Assembly (NCBI GenBank): GCA_964432565.1
Contig: CAYSOA010000007.1
Span: 23,556 to 87,555, forward strand
DNA: 64,000 nucleotides
Source of the DNA: CAIOHW01 sp964432565
GTDB taxonomy: Bacteria > Bdellovibrionota > UBA1018
Direction: 5' to 3'
In this document: one piece after another, positions 35,906 through 43,412 of the stretch
Layout of the letters: every line of letters starts with the position of its first letter
Numbering within the stretch: the stretch's first letter is position 1
Position numbers and translations under genes: made by a program
Notes under the pieces: generated by a model
Seen by the model: the letters and a program-made list of their open reading frames with translations, nothing else
The model's database searches: none
What the model was told of the DNA's origin: nothing

Positions 35906-36943
35906 ATGCATGTCATCGAAGTCGATCGCATCAGTCGATCCTTCAAGTCCGTCAAGAAAAAGGCGGGGCTGAAGGGGTCTTTCGAACTGCTCTTCAAACC
36001 CGAGCATCAGGAGCATCAGGCACTGCACGAGGTCTCCTTCTGCATTGAGCCGGGAGCCTTCGTGGGACTGATTGGTGCCAATGGAGCAGGAAAAACCACC
36101 CTGCTCAAGATTCTCTCGGGCCTGATTCCTCCGACCAGTGGCCAGGCCCGGGTTCTTGGTAGCGACCCGTTTCGGCGGTCCATGGACTTTCGCCGAAATA
36201 TCTCGCTTGTGATGGGGCAGAAGGCACAACTCTGGTGGGACCTTCCGGCAGTCGACGCCTTTGATCTCATTCAGGCCATCTACGAGATTCCCAAGAAGCA
36301 GTACGAGGAGCGCCTGAACACTCTGGCCGATCTTCTGGACGTCCGGCCGCTTTTCCAAACCCAGATCCGGCGCCTTTCGCTGGGCGAGCGCATGAAGATG
36401 GAATTGATCGGAGCCCTCCTGCACTGGCCCAAGGTGATCTTTCTGGACGAACCGACTATTGGTCTGGACGTCCTCGCTGCTCACAAGCTTCGTGAGTTTT
36501 TGCGCGACTTCAACCAGCGCGAGAAGGCCACCATCATCCTGACCAGCCACAACATGGATGACATCGAGCGCCTCTGCTCGAGAGTGATGATTCTGCGTTC
36601 GGGAAAAATGATCTATGACGGGCGTCCCGAGGGGCTCACCCGCGAGGGCGAGCGACAGCTATCGGTTCGTCTGCTCGAAAGACCCTCGATCGAAGAGCTG
36701 CAAAAGTGCACGGGAATCGAAGCTTCGCTAATTACCATGGCCACCGACACCGAGATCGAAGAGGGAATACCGGAGGGAACCGTGCGCTTCACCCTCAAGA
36801 ACGACCAGATCGTTCCCACTTTGCAGAAACTGATGCAAGCCCATCAGGTCGTCGACATGGGCATTCATGAGCCAAACCTCGAATATGTCATCCAGCGCAT
36901 GTACGAATCGGGAGAGAGTCCAGCCCCGGAGGAGTGCCGATGA
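35906..36943 (+). CDS. ABC-2 type exporter ATPase
   Basis: A 345-aa ATPase of the ABC-2 exporter class. Walker A GANGAGKTT, MGQKAQLWWDLPA in the Q-loop region, the signature LSLGERMKMEL (a LSLGE variant), Walker B VIFLDEPTIGLD and the switch HNMDDIE are intact. The LSLGERMK variant and the pairing with two ABC2_membrane_6-type permeases match a subfamily of efflux systems. The start at 35906 (MHVIEVDRISRSF) was chosen by family N-terminus; ATG 35888 is also in frame. The stop overlaps the first permease start as ATGA. The substrate is unknown. Confidence 0.92.
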   Translation: MHVIEVDRISRSFKSVKKKAGLKGSFELLFKPEHQEHQALHEVSFCIEPGAFVGLIGANGAGKTTLLKILSGLIPPTSGQARVLGSDPFRRSMDFRRNISLVMGQKAQLWWDLPAVDAFDLIQAIYEIPKKQYEERLNTLADLLDVRPLFQTQIRRLSLGERMKMELIGALLHWPKVIFLDEPTIGLDVLAAHKLREFLRDFNQREKATIILTSHNMDDIERLCSRVMILRSGKMIYDGRPEGLTREGERQLSVRLLERPSIEELQKCTGIEASLITMATDTEIEEGIPEGTVRFTLKNDQIVPTLQKLMQAHQVVDMGIHEPNLEYVIQRMYESGESPAPEECR

Positions 36944-37725
36944 ACTGGCGCTGGGCGGCCCTCAAGAATGGATTTCAGGAAGACGCCGCCTACCGAGTGG
37001 AGTTTTTTCTGTCGATCTTCAGTTCAGCCATCGTGCCCGCCGCGATTCAGCTCGTTCTTTGGTATGCCCTTTTCACTTTGGGTGGCCAGACCGACGTGGC
37101 CGGCTGGAGCCACGCCCAGTTGATTCAGTACACGCTGGTCAGCACGCTCTTCACGCAGGTGCGCGGCGGCGACCATGACTTTGACCTGCAGGAGATGATT
37201 CGAACGGGAAGCCTGAGCAACTATCTGCTTCGGCCGGTAGGCCCTGTCGAGTTCGTCTACCTGCGCGGAGTCGGCGGACGCCTCTTCATGGCGCTGGTCT
37301 GTCTTGCGATTGGCACTCTCGCCTTTGCAGCTTTGGGATTCTCGATTCCCCGCCTCTGGGGAGCCATGCTGCTCGCTCTTGCCGGAAATGTCCTCCACTA
37401 CCAGATCGGAGCAATCCTTGCGACGACGGCCTTCGCCTGGGAAGAGGCGTACAGCGTCCTCATGGTCAAGAACATGCTGGTACAGCTTCTTTCCGGAGAG
37501 CTTCTTCCCCTGAACCTGTTTCCGACCGAGTGGGAATGGATCTGGAAATCGACTCCATTTTATCTCTATGTCTATGGGCCCACGCAGTATGCCCTTGGCA
37601 ACTGGAGTCAGCAGGAATTCGTCCATGGACTGGCAACGGCTGCGGCCTGGATGGTGGGCTCCGCCCTGCTGATTCGAATCACCTGGGGATGGGGCATTCG
37701 CCGGTACTCCAGCATTGGAGGATAG
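36940..37725 (+). CDS. ABC-2 exporter permease, subunit 1
   Basis: A 261-aa inner-membrane protein with six predicted helices (FFLSIFSSAIVPAAIQLVLWYALF, LFMALVCLAIGTLAFAALGF, LWGAMLLALAGNVLHYQIGAIL and others) and the loop MIRTGSLSNYLLRPVGPVEF. That R-T/R-G-x-L-x(n)-L-L-x-P-x(2)-P pattern marks the ABC2_membrane_6 (DUF990) permeases. ATG 36940 overlaps the ATPase stop. It pairs with the second permease gene, ten bases downstream, to form a heterodimeric exporter channel. Confidence 0.88.
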   Translation: MNWRWAALKNGFQEDAAYRVEFFLSIFSSAIVPAAIQLVLWYALFTLGGQTDVAGWSHAQLIQYTLVSTLFTQVRGGDHDFDLQEMIRTGSLSNYLLRPVGPVEFVYLRGVGGRLFMALVCLAIGTLAFAALGFSIPRLWGAMLLALAGNVLHYQIGAILATTAFAWEEAYSVLMVKNMLVQLLSGELLPLNLFPTEWEWIWKSTPFYLYVYGPTQYALGNWSQQEFVHGLATAAAWMVGSALLIRITWGWGIRRYSSIGG

Positions 37726-37735
37726 GAAAAGGCGC

Positions 37736-38542
37736 ATGACCACCTTCTGGAAGAACCTACGAACGCTTGCTTCGATCTATGCGGTTCAACTCAAGAACAA
37801 CTGGGTTCGCGAGGCCGTCTACCGAACCAACTTCCTGACCTCCATGGCGGTCGATCTGGTTTGGATTGCCGTCGAGTTCACCCTATTTGCCGTCATCTAT
37901 TCAAACACCCCTTCACTTGCCGGCTGGACCCAGCAACAAGTCTATTTCTTTCTGGGTGTGTTTTTCGCTTCGGATGCGCTCTTCACCACCTTCTTTCAGC
38001 GCAACTTCTGGAACTTCTCAGACCTCGTCAACCGTGGAGAACTCGACATCCTGCTGACGAAACCGGTCTCCCCGGTCTTTCTCTGCCTGACTCGATGGAT
38101 CAACCTCACCGCAATCTTCAACTTCGGACTCGGCCTTGCCATCATCCTGCGCTATGCCGACTCGGCCGGATTCGCTGGGGGATGGGCCTGGCTGACCCTC
38201 GCCTTCTGGCTCGGGGTGGGTCTTGCGGCTGCGGTCCTTCTTCGTTTCGCGTTCAGCGTCTGGATCTTCTGGACGGAGCGGGGCTTTATCTTCTCGCGGC
38301 TCTACTATCAATTTTTCGCATTCGCGACCAAGCCGGACACGCTTTACCCCAAGGCCATTCGATACCTGATTCTCACCGCCCTTCCGTTTGCCTTTATCGG
38401 AAGTATTCCTGCGCGCGCCGTCGTCCACGGGTTGAGCCAGCACGAGATGCTCCTCATCGCCGTTGTTCTCGTTTTCTTCTTCGTGGTGAATCGGCAGCTC
38501 TGGAAGGCCGGACTGCGTCGCTACCAAAGCGCGAGCAGTTAA
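37736..38542 (+). CDS. ABC-2 exporter permease, subunit 2
   Basis: A 268-aa inner-membrane protein with six predicted helices and the family loop LVNRGELDILLTKPVSPVFL (same pattern as subunit 1). It starts MTTFWKNLRT at 37736 with AAAAGG upstream; a TTG at 37715 is less likely. It ends 168 bases before parA, in a region holding two copies of a long palindrome. The three ABC genes form one operon; whether parAB is read from the same transcript is unknown. Confidence 0.88.
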   Translation: MTTFWKNLRTLASIYAVQLKNNWVREAVYRTNFLTSMAVDLVWIAVEFTLFAVIYSNTPSLAGWTQQQVYFFLGVFFASDALFTTFFQRNFWNFSDLVNRGELDILLTKPVSPVFLCLTRWINLTAIFNFGLGLAIILRYADSAGFAGGWAWLTLAFWLGVGLAAAVLLRFAFSVWIFWTERGFIFSRLYYQFFAFATKPDTLYPKAIRYLILTALPFAFIGSIPARAVVHGLSQHEMLLIAVVLVFFFVVNRQLWKAGLRRYQSASS

Positions 38543-38545
38543 TCG

Positions 38546-38563
38546 CGGTCGCCGCGGCGACCG
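38546..38563. repeat. Palindrome copy 1 (candidate parS or ParA operator)
   Basis: An 18-bp perfect palindrome around the 16-bp core GGTCGCCGCGGCGACC (38547-38562), directly after the upstream permease stop. The core is identical in three places within 460 bp around the start of parA. Centre-to-centre distance to copy 2 is 54 bp. Confidence 0.8.
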
Positions 38564-38596
38564 ATTCCGAACCCGGCCCTGATGAATCTCGCTTGA

Positions 38597-38620
38597 AATC
38601 GGTCGCCGCGGCGACCGATT
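38597..38620. repeat. Palindrome copy 2 (candidate parS or ParA operator)
   Basis: The longest copy: a 24-bp perfect palindrome with the same 16-bp core (38601-38616), about 90 bp before the parA ATG. Palindromic symmetry of every base over 24 positions is far beyond chance for this region. Confidence 0.82.
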
Positions 38621-38709
38621 CGCAGTTCGCACTTGCGCCAACCTTTCGTCGCAATACAATCGAATCGACAATCGCTTTCGAAGATCAGCTCTCAAGGAGG
38701 GGAGTGGAC

Positions 38710-39777
38710 ATGGCAACGTTTCGCGAAATGTGCTTTACGCCAGCCGAATTTGCATCGCTGGCAAAAATCGAAAAACTGGAAGTTAACGAACTCGAGGAGC
38801 AGGGCCTGATTCGAGTCATCAAGAGAAAGGTCGGCAACGTCGACCGCAAGATGATCACTCTTGAGGATATGCAGGCCTACTTTCGAATGGTTCGTGAAAA
38901 CGCTCCAGCCGAATTCTCGCAGGCGATGGGTGATGGAGCCGAAGCGGCGGGATCGCCGATTCCGGTAGAAGCCATCGAAGCCGCGTCGGTCGCCGCGGCG
39001 ACCGCCTCACTTTTTCAACGACCGAGCAACAAGATCCAGATGTTTTACAACGTCAAGGGCGGGACCGGTAAATCGACCTTGACGGCTCAGTATGTCATGC
39101 GCGCCGCCATGATGGGCCTCAAAGTTCTTGCCATCGATCTCGATGGACAGGGGCACCTCACGGTAAACCTCGACGTTCTGGATGCCCATGAACGTCCCAC
39201 CATCTACGACGTCTTGATCAATGATCTTCCAATCGAACAGAGCGTCATGAATGTGGCGCCCGGCCTGGATCTGATTCCGGCGAACCTGGGGCTCTGCAAT
39301 ATTGAAATCCCCCTCAATAACAAGGCGCGTCGAGAATATCGGCTATCGGAAGCGATCGCCCGTCTCGCAGACCACTATGACCTGATCGTGGCGGATACCA
39401 ATCCCGCTGCATCGATCCTCAACGGATCGATGCTCGTTGCCTCCGGCCTGGTCAACGTGGTCTGTGCCACGAACCCGCTGTCCTTTCACGGGATGTCCCT
39501 GGTGATGACCACGATCGAGGACCTTGAGCGGGAGTTCAAGCACCAGCTTCAGGTTCGAATCATCCCCAACATGTACGACAACCGGGAGGTAATCAGTCAG
39601 GAGGTTCTCGGCGAACTGCGCTCGCAGTTTCCCGACTTCTGCACTCAATCGGTGGTCAATCGATCGGCCGACCTCAATGAGGCAACCAAGCGGCGCACCA
39701 CGGTCTGGGATGTGAGCTCAAAAGGAACCGCAGCACAGGACATCAATCGACTCACCGAAGAGCTCCTGTTCACCTGA
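38710..39777 (+). CDS. parA: ParA-type partition ATPase with N-terminal HTH-like domain
   Basis: A 355-aa ParA. The start ATG 38710 has AAGGAGG nine bases upstream (GTG 38704 is a minor alternative). Residues 1-65 form a MerR-like helix-turn-helix (FTPAEFASLAKIEKLEVNEL, then VDRKMITLEDMQAYF), followed by an Ala/Pro-rich linker (66-105) and the ATPase. The deviant Walker A KGGTGKST is at residues 116-123, the A' box is VLAIDLDGQGHL at 139-150, and Walker B is IVADTNPAAS. An N-terminal DNA-binding domain is typical of plasmid-type (type Ia) ParA that represses its own operon. The third palindrome copy lies in its linker. The partner ParB follows after 32 bases. Confidence 0.93.
   Translation: MATFREMCFTPAEFASLAKIEKLEVNELEEQGLIRVIKRKVGNVDRKMITLEDMQAYFRMVRENAPAEFSQAMGDGAEAAGSPIPVEAIEAASVAAATASLFQRPSNKIQMFYNVKGGTGKSTLTAQYVMRAAMMGLKVLAIDLDGQGHLTVNLDVLDAHERPTIYDVLINDLPIEQSVMNVAPGLDLIPANLGLCNIEIPLNNKARREYRLSEAIARLADHYDLIVADTNPAASILNGSMLVASGLVNVVCATNPLSFHGMSLVMTTIEDLEREFKHQLQVRIIPNMYDNREVISQEVLGELRSQFPDFCTQSVVNRSADLNEATKRRTTVWDVSSKGTAAQDINRLTEELLFT
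38987..39004. repeat. Palindrome copy 3, inside parA
   Basis: The 16-bp core at 38988-39003, identical to copies 1 and 2, with one extra symmetric base pair on each side. It encodes the linker residues SVAAAT (parA codons 93-98), a position free of functional constraint, which allows a DNA site to be kept inside a gene. Confidence 0.8.
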
Positions 39778-39809
39778 TCCCCACCAATCACCCAAGAGGA
39801 ATCACATTC

Positions 39810-40778
39810 ATGGAAAAGAATGCTGAAAACAACGGAATGGAAAATCTGCCGAACACCGAAAAGCCGGCAATCAAGCCCAATGAAGAGGGAAAGATCAAGA
39901 CCCGCCAGGGAAGCGGCTATCTGAAACAGCTTTACTCAACTGCTCGCAACACAGCCGGCACGACCCACTCCCATCTGAAAAACCTGACCACTTTTCTGGT
40001 CAACTTCGTCCCCGTCGAAAAGGTCGATGCCTCGGAGCTTCAGGTGCGTGTGCATTTTGACGACTCCGAGGTCGAGGCACTCGCGCACTCCATCAAGGAG
40101 CACGGAGTGCTGCAACCGATTCTGGTCGTTCAGGACGGCGACCGCTACAAGGTCATTGCCGGTGAGCGCCGCCTGAGAGCCTCGAAGCTTGCGGGCATCG
40201 AGCGAATTCCTGCGAGAGTGCTTTCTACCAACGACAAGGCCACGCACGAAATTGCACTGCGTGAAAATCTTGATCGCGTGGATCTGCACCCCCTCGAAGA
40301 GGGAGAAGGATACCTCTCCCTTCTTGAGGCGCAGCTCTACACCAGCCACGACGGGATCGCAAAAGCGTTCGGCAAACCGAAGTCTCGAATCACGGAGTGC
40401 ATCGGATACACTCGACTTCCAGAGGCCACAAAGGCCGAACTGATGAAGCGAGGACTCAAGAACAGGTCACTTCTACGAACATTGCTGAATGAGTCTCCAG
40501 AGTCACATCTGGCCATGATCGAAGAGGCATCGGCACGCGAAGAGGTGCTCATCGACCCGACAACCCTGAAGTCCGAAAAGGAGGCATCAACTGAGGCCCC
40601 CGCCAAGATCCGGAGAGAACCAAGGCCGTTTCAAATTGAACTCAACGAGAAGCGCCTGAGTGTCCCTGGCTTTAAATGGAAGGTGGGCGAAGGAAACGAG
40701 AAGCTTGAGGGCTACCTCGACGCGCTCAAGAAGCTCATCGACCAGCTTGAAGAACGCCTGACACGTCCTGAATCCTGA
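39810..40778 (+). CDS. parB: ParB-type centromere-binding protein
   Basis: A 322-aa ParB/Noc-family protein. A 65-residue polar N-terminal extension precedes the ParB domain: VPVEKVDASELQVRVHFDDSE, IKEHGVLQPILVV, and the CTP-binding motif GERRLRASKLAG at residues 118-129. A helix-turn-helix region follows (HDGIAKAFGKPKSRITECIG, about 180-199), then a C-terminal dimerisation-like coiled end (EGYLDALKKLIDQLEERL). The family is a CTP-driven DNA clamp that loads at parS. The neighbouring palindrome is the natural candidate target; the canonical parS (TGTTTCACGTGAAACA) is not seen near the gene. gidA/gidB neighbours of the usual chromosomal parAB are absent. Confidence 0.94.
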   Translation: MEKNAENNGMENLPNTEKPAIKPNEEGKIKTRQGSGYLKQLYSTARNTAGTTHSHLKNLTTFLVNFVPVEKVDASELQVRVHFDDSEVEALAHSIKEHGVLQPILVVQDGDRYKVIAGERRLRASKLAGIERIPARVLSTNDKATHEIALRENLDRVDLHPLEEGEGYLSLLEAQLYTSHDGIAKAFGKPKSRITECIGYTRLPEATKAELMKRGLKNRSLLRTLLNESPESHLAMIEEASAREEVLIDPTTLKSEKEASTEAPAKIRREPRPFQIELNEKRLSVPGFKWKVGEGNEKLEGYLDALKKLIDQLEERLTRPES

Positions 40779-40795
40779 CCACACCCAGGAGCTCG

Positions 40796-40826
40796 AAGGA
40801 GGCCGCTCATTGCAGCGGCCTCCTTT
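40796..40826 (+). terminator. Terminator after parB
   Basis: Arms 40796-40807 and 40814-40825 (AAGGAGGCCGCT and complement) form a 12-bp stem with a 6-base loop, then a short T run. It starts 18 bases after the parB stop. The T run is short, so strength is moderate. Confidence 0.75.
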
Positions 40827-40835
40827 CCCAACGCC

Positions 40836-41873
40836 ATGAAAAAAACCCTTCTACCCGCCGAAAAAATCGCATCACTGCTCCAACTTGAGCCCGCCGTGGC
40901 CCTCATCGGGCTCGCAACGGCCTCATGGATTCTCTACAAGTTTCTGCTCAAGCAGGCATCGCCAGAGCGCCACCGTAACCTACGAAAACTTTTCTCGAGC
41001 CTCTTCGGACAGGTCCTTGTCTTCACGGGAATTTTGCTGGCGTATCGCCTGCTTTCTCTACTGCCACCAACCCGGCTCATCGCGTTTCTTCAGCCCTACC
41101 TCGGCCTGATTACCCTGGCTCTGGGGGCCGTGATCCTGATCAAAACCCTGAGGGTCATGATTCTCGAGTACCTTTTCCTCGGCCACATGAGGGTCGGAGT
41201 CCCGATGCTCGTGGTCAACATCTTCTCTCTCCTGGCATCCCTGATGGTCGGAGCCTGGATGCTCACCGAAATTTTCGGACTGAAAATCGGCCCTCTTCTG
41301 GCGACCTCGGCCGTGTTCTCCATCGTTCTCGGTCTGGCGATGCAAGACACTTTGGGCAATCTCTTCGCAGGTATCGCACTCCAGATCGACAAACCCTATG
41401 AGCTGGGGCACTGGATCGAAGTTCAACAAGGGCTACAGCGCTGGGCAGGACAGGTGCATGAAGTCTCGTGGCGGGCTACCGTACTGATCGGTCTCTCGGA
41501 CGAGCTCATGACCATCCCAAATCGCATCATGGCGCAGTCGCAGATTTCAAACTTCACGATGCGAGGGGAGCCATTCGCAAGATCACAAATCTTTCGTGTG
41601 GCTCACGGCTCAGATCTCGAGGCAGCAAAAGCATCCCTACTGAAGGCCCTCCGCCAAGTTTCCGAGGTTCTTCAAAGACCCGAGCCACACGTTTATGCCA
41701 CCGAGTTTCAGGAGCAGGGAATCCTGCTCAAGCTTTCGTACTATGTCAGCGACTACAACCACCAGTTCACAGCCCAAGATCAAGTCATCAGCTTAGGAAC
41801 CCAGGCACTTTCAGCGTCGGGCATCACTCCGGCACATCAGCGCCACGAGTTTTTCCACGGCACGACGATCTAG
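40836..41873 (+). CDS. MscS-family mechanosensitive channel
   Basis: A 345-aa inner-membrane channel. Four or five hydrophobic helices (for example VALIGLATASWILYKFLL, FGQVLVFTGILLAYRLLSLL, LITLALGAVILIKTL) lead to the pore-lining TM3 and beta domain region: LATSAVFSIVLGLAMQDTLG, NLFAGIALQIDKPYELGHWI and the NRIMAQSQISNF segment conserved in MscS. A soluble C-terminal domain completes it. It should release osmolytes on hypo-osmotic shock. The gene begins ten bases after the parB terminator and ends convergent with, and overlapping by four bases, the YoaK-like gene. Confidence 0.92.
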   Translation: MKKTLLPAEKIASLLQLEPAVALIGLATASWILYKFLLKQASPERHRNLRKLFSSLFGQVLVFTGILLAYRLLSLLPPTRLIAFLQPYLGLITLALGAVILIKTLRVMILEYLFLGHMRVGVPMLVVNIFSLLASLMVGAWMLTEIFGLKIGPLLATSAVFSIVLGLAMQDTLGNLFAGIALQIDKPYELGHWIEVQQGLQRWAGQVHEVSWRATVLIGLSDELMTIPNRIMAQSQISNFTMRGEPFARSQIFRVAHGSDLEAAKASLLKALRQVSEVLQRPEPHVYATEFQEQGILLKLSYYVSDYNHQFTAQDQVISLGTQALSASGITPAHQRHEFFHGTTI

Positions 41874-42685
41874 GCGGGATGGTTTTGGGGCCCATGCTCA
41901 GAATACTTGGCTAAGATCTGGGATGCAGGCGGCTGATCTGCGGAGCGTGAACGAAGATCGAGGGTATGACTGATCGCCTGAATCACGAACCACGCCATCA
42001 GGGCAGTGAGAAGCGGCACGACGAGCGACCAGTAGCCCCACGCACCCCCCAGATGCACTGCTCCTACCGAGCCTACCGCGAAGGAAAAAAAGGTCGCGAT
42101 CCTCGAAACGTTCACCTTTCGGGTCAGTCGACGTTCGGCCCCTTCGAGCCCTCCAAACCACAATCTCGCAAAATCAGTCCCAATATCCGTGCTAATGCCG
42201 GTCAGGTGAGTGGTTCGAATTTGACCCCTGGTCAGGGCTGCAAAGCACCCATTTTGGAGCCCACAAACGAAGGACAGCGAATAGAGGAGGACGAAGTCGC
42301 GGGCGCGGATCAGCTGCTCACCAAAAGGACCAAAATACCCATGAGCGCCGCCCAGCATGAGGATCAGAATCGCAACCGGAAGCAAAAAGGTCACAAAACC
42401 ATAGTGGGGCCTCAGTCGACGCTCAATGCGTGCGCTGATAAAGAAGCCACTCAGAAATGCCCCAAGGATGAAAAAAAATGGAAAGCCCAACAACTCGAGG
42501 GCGAACCAGCCGTCCTGCTCCCCGAGTGCGACTCCCACCTGGGTTCCAACGCCCGTAACATGCGACACGTAGCGCCCGCAGGTCAAAAACCCGATTGCAT
42601 TAAGGAATCCCGCCTGAAAAGCCAGAAGAGCCCACAATGCGACATAGGGATATCGGACAAACTCTTCACGCTCCAAACGGTACAT
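41870..42685 (-). CDS. YoaK/DUF1275 family membrane protein
   Basis: A 271-aa polytopic inner-membrane protein of the DUF1275 (YoaK) family, in which function is not established. Family signatures are present: AGFLNAIGFLTCGRYVSHVTG near residue 25-45 and VCGLQNGCFAALTRGQIRTTHLTGISTDIG near 140-170. Six or seven hydrophobic helices are predicted. Upstream (42686-42923) lies an AT-rich stretch before the next, rightward gene, which probably holds both promoters. Confidence 0.88.
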   Translation of the reverse strand: MYRLEREEFVRYPYVALWALLAFQAGFLNAIGFLTCGRYVSHVTGVGTQVGVALGEQDGWFALELLGFPFFFILGAFLSGFFISARIERRLRPHYGFVTFLLPVAILILMLGGAHGYFGPFGEQLIRARDFVLLYSLSFVCGLQNGCFAALTRGQIRTTHLTGISTDIGTDFARLWFGGLEGAERRLTRKVNVSRIATFFSFAVGSVGAVHLGGAWGYWSLVVPLLTALMAWFVIQAISHTLDLRSRSADQPPASQILAKYSEHGPQNHPA

Positions 42686-42923
42686 CGATCTTCCTCCAGC
42701 TGAGACACTCTACCATGAGCTTGTCGCGCTCAGCATAAAACCAAATGATTTATCCATTTAATTTGATTTTATCAATAACTCACCAGTGCACTCCGCACTG
42801 CGGGTTGCAGCAAACCCTGAATTCCGCAACACCGCTACTCCTGCTTTGCACGCGATCGAAGCTCTCGACAGGCCGTTCATCACGCCTGAACTGGCACGAC
42901 TCTGGCTATTCGGTGTCGCTGCG

Positions 42924-43412
42924 ATGGCAGCACCTCTCCTCAAAGACAATCGTCAGTGGCACCGAACTCTCTCCGGCGCCTCGATCTCGTGGGACTACTT
43001 CACTTCGCCGGAGGGGACCAAGCGTGGGTTCATTCGAGACCTGTCCCCCAAAGGCATGATGATCTGCACCAACACCGAGATGAGCGAACGCCGCTGGCTT
43101 CGAATCATTGTACGTCATCCACAGGAGTCCGCCGCAAAGGTCGTGCGGGGACGCGTCGTCCACCAGCGCCCTGCACTGGACAGCTGGCCGGACGAGCAGC
43201 TCACTCTGTTCCGGCAGGGCGTTGAACTTCTGGACGAGCTTCCGCAGGATTGGGTGGCGGCGCTGAGCGACGAAAGGCTGGGCTCCTGCGAGTGCGGTGC
43301 ACTCGTCACTGCTTCGCAAAACACAAAAAAACCCGCAGCCCTCCTCGATCAGTTTGAGGGAAGCTGCGGGCTCTGTCAGTTGAGATCCGTCGTGGCTACT
43401 TCGCGTCCTTGA
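42924..43412 (+). CDS. PilZ-domain protein with cysteine-bearing tail
   Basis: A protein of about 162 residues from ATG 42924; GTG 42786 would add 46 residues and cannot be excluded, and neither start has a good ribosome site. The c-di-GMP signature is intact: RQWHR (RxxxR) near the start and DLSPKG (the DxSxxG box) about 30 residues later. The fold continues as MMICTNTEMSERRWLRIIVR and GRVVHQRPALDSW. The tail has CEC and CGLC, a possible metal site. The gene's 3' end runs through the tig terminator and overlaps tig by 17 bases, so the C-terminal residues may be accidental coding. A c-di-GMP effector role is inferred. Confidence 0.72.
   Translation: MAAPLLKDNRQWHRTLSGASISWDYFTSPEGTKRGFIRDLSPKGMMICTNTEMSERRWLRIIVRHPQESAAKVVRGRVVHQRPALDSWPDEQLTLFRQGVELLDELPQDWVAALSDERLGSCECGALVTASQNTKKPAALLDQFEGSCGLCQLRSVVATSRP
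43325..43371 (-). terminator. Intrinsic terminator of tig
   Basis: On the minus strand a stem (arms CCCGCAGC at 43332-43339 and GCTGCGGG at 43363-43370, extended inward by CCTC/GAGG) is followed by seven T residues (43325-43331). It lies inside the coding sequence of the convergent PilZ gene. Confidence 0.88.

Noticed and set aside
35819..36550. A 243-codon minus-strand frame opposite the ABC-2 ATPase
   Set aside because: It is antisense to a gene with intact Walker motifs and has no domain of its own.
37861..38709. Upstream extension of the parA frame over the second ABC permease gene
   Set aside because: The extension is the out-of-frame reading of the permease gene. The ParA family start and an AAGGAGG sequence are at 38700-38710.
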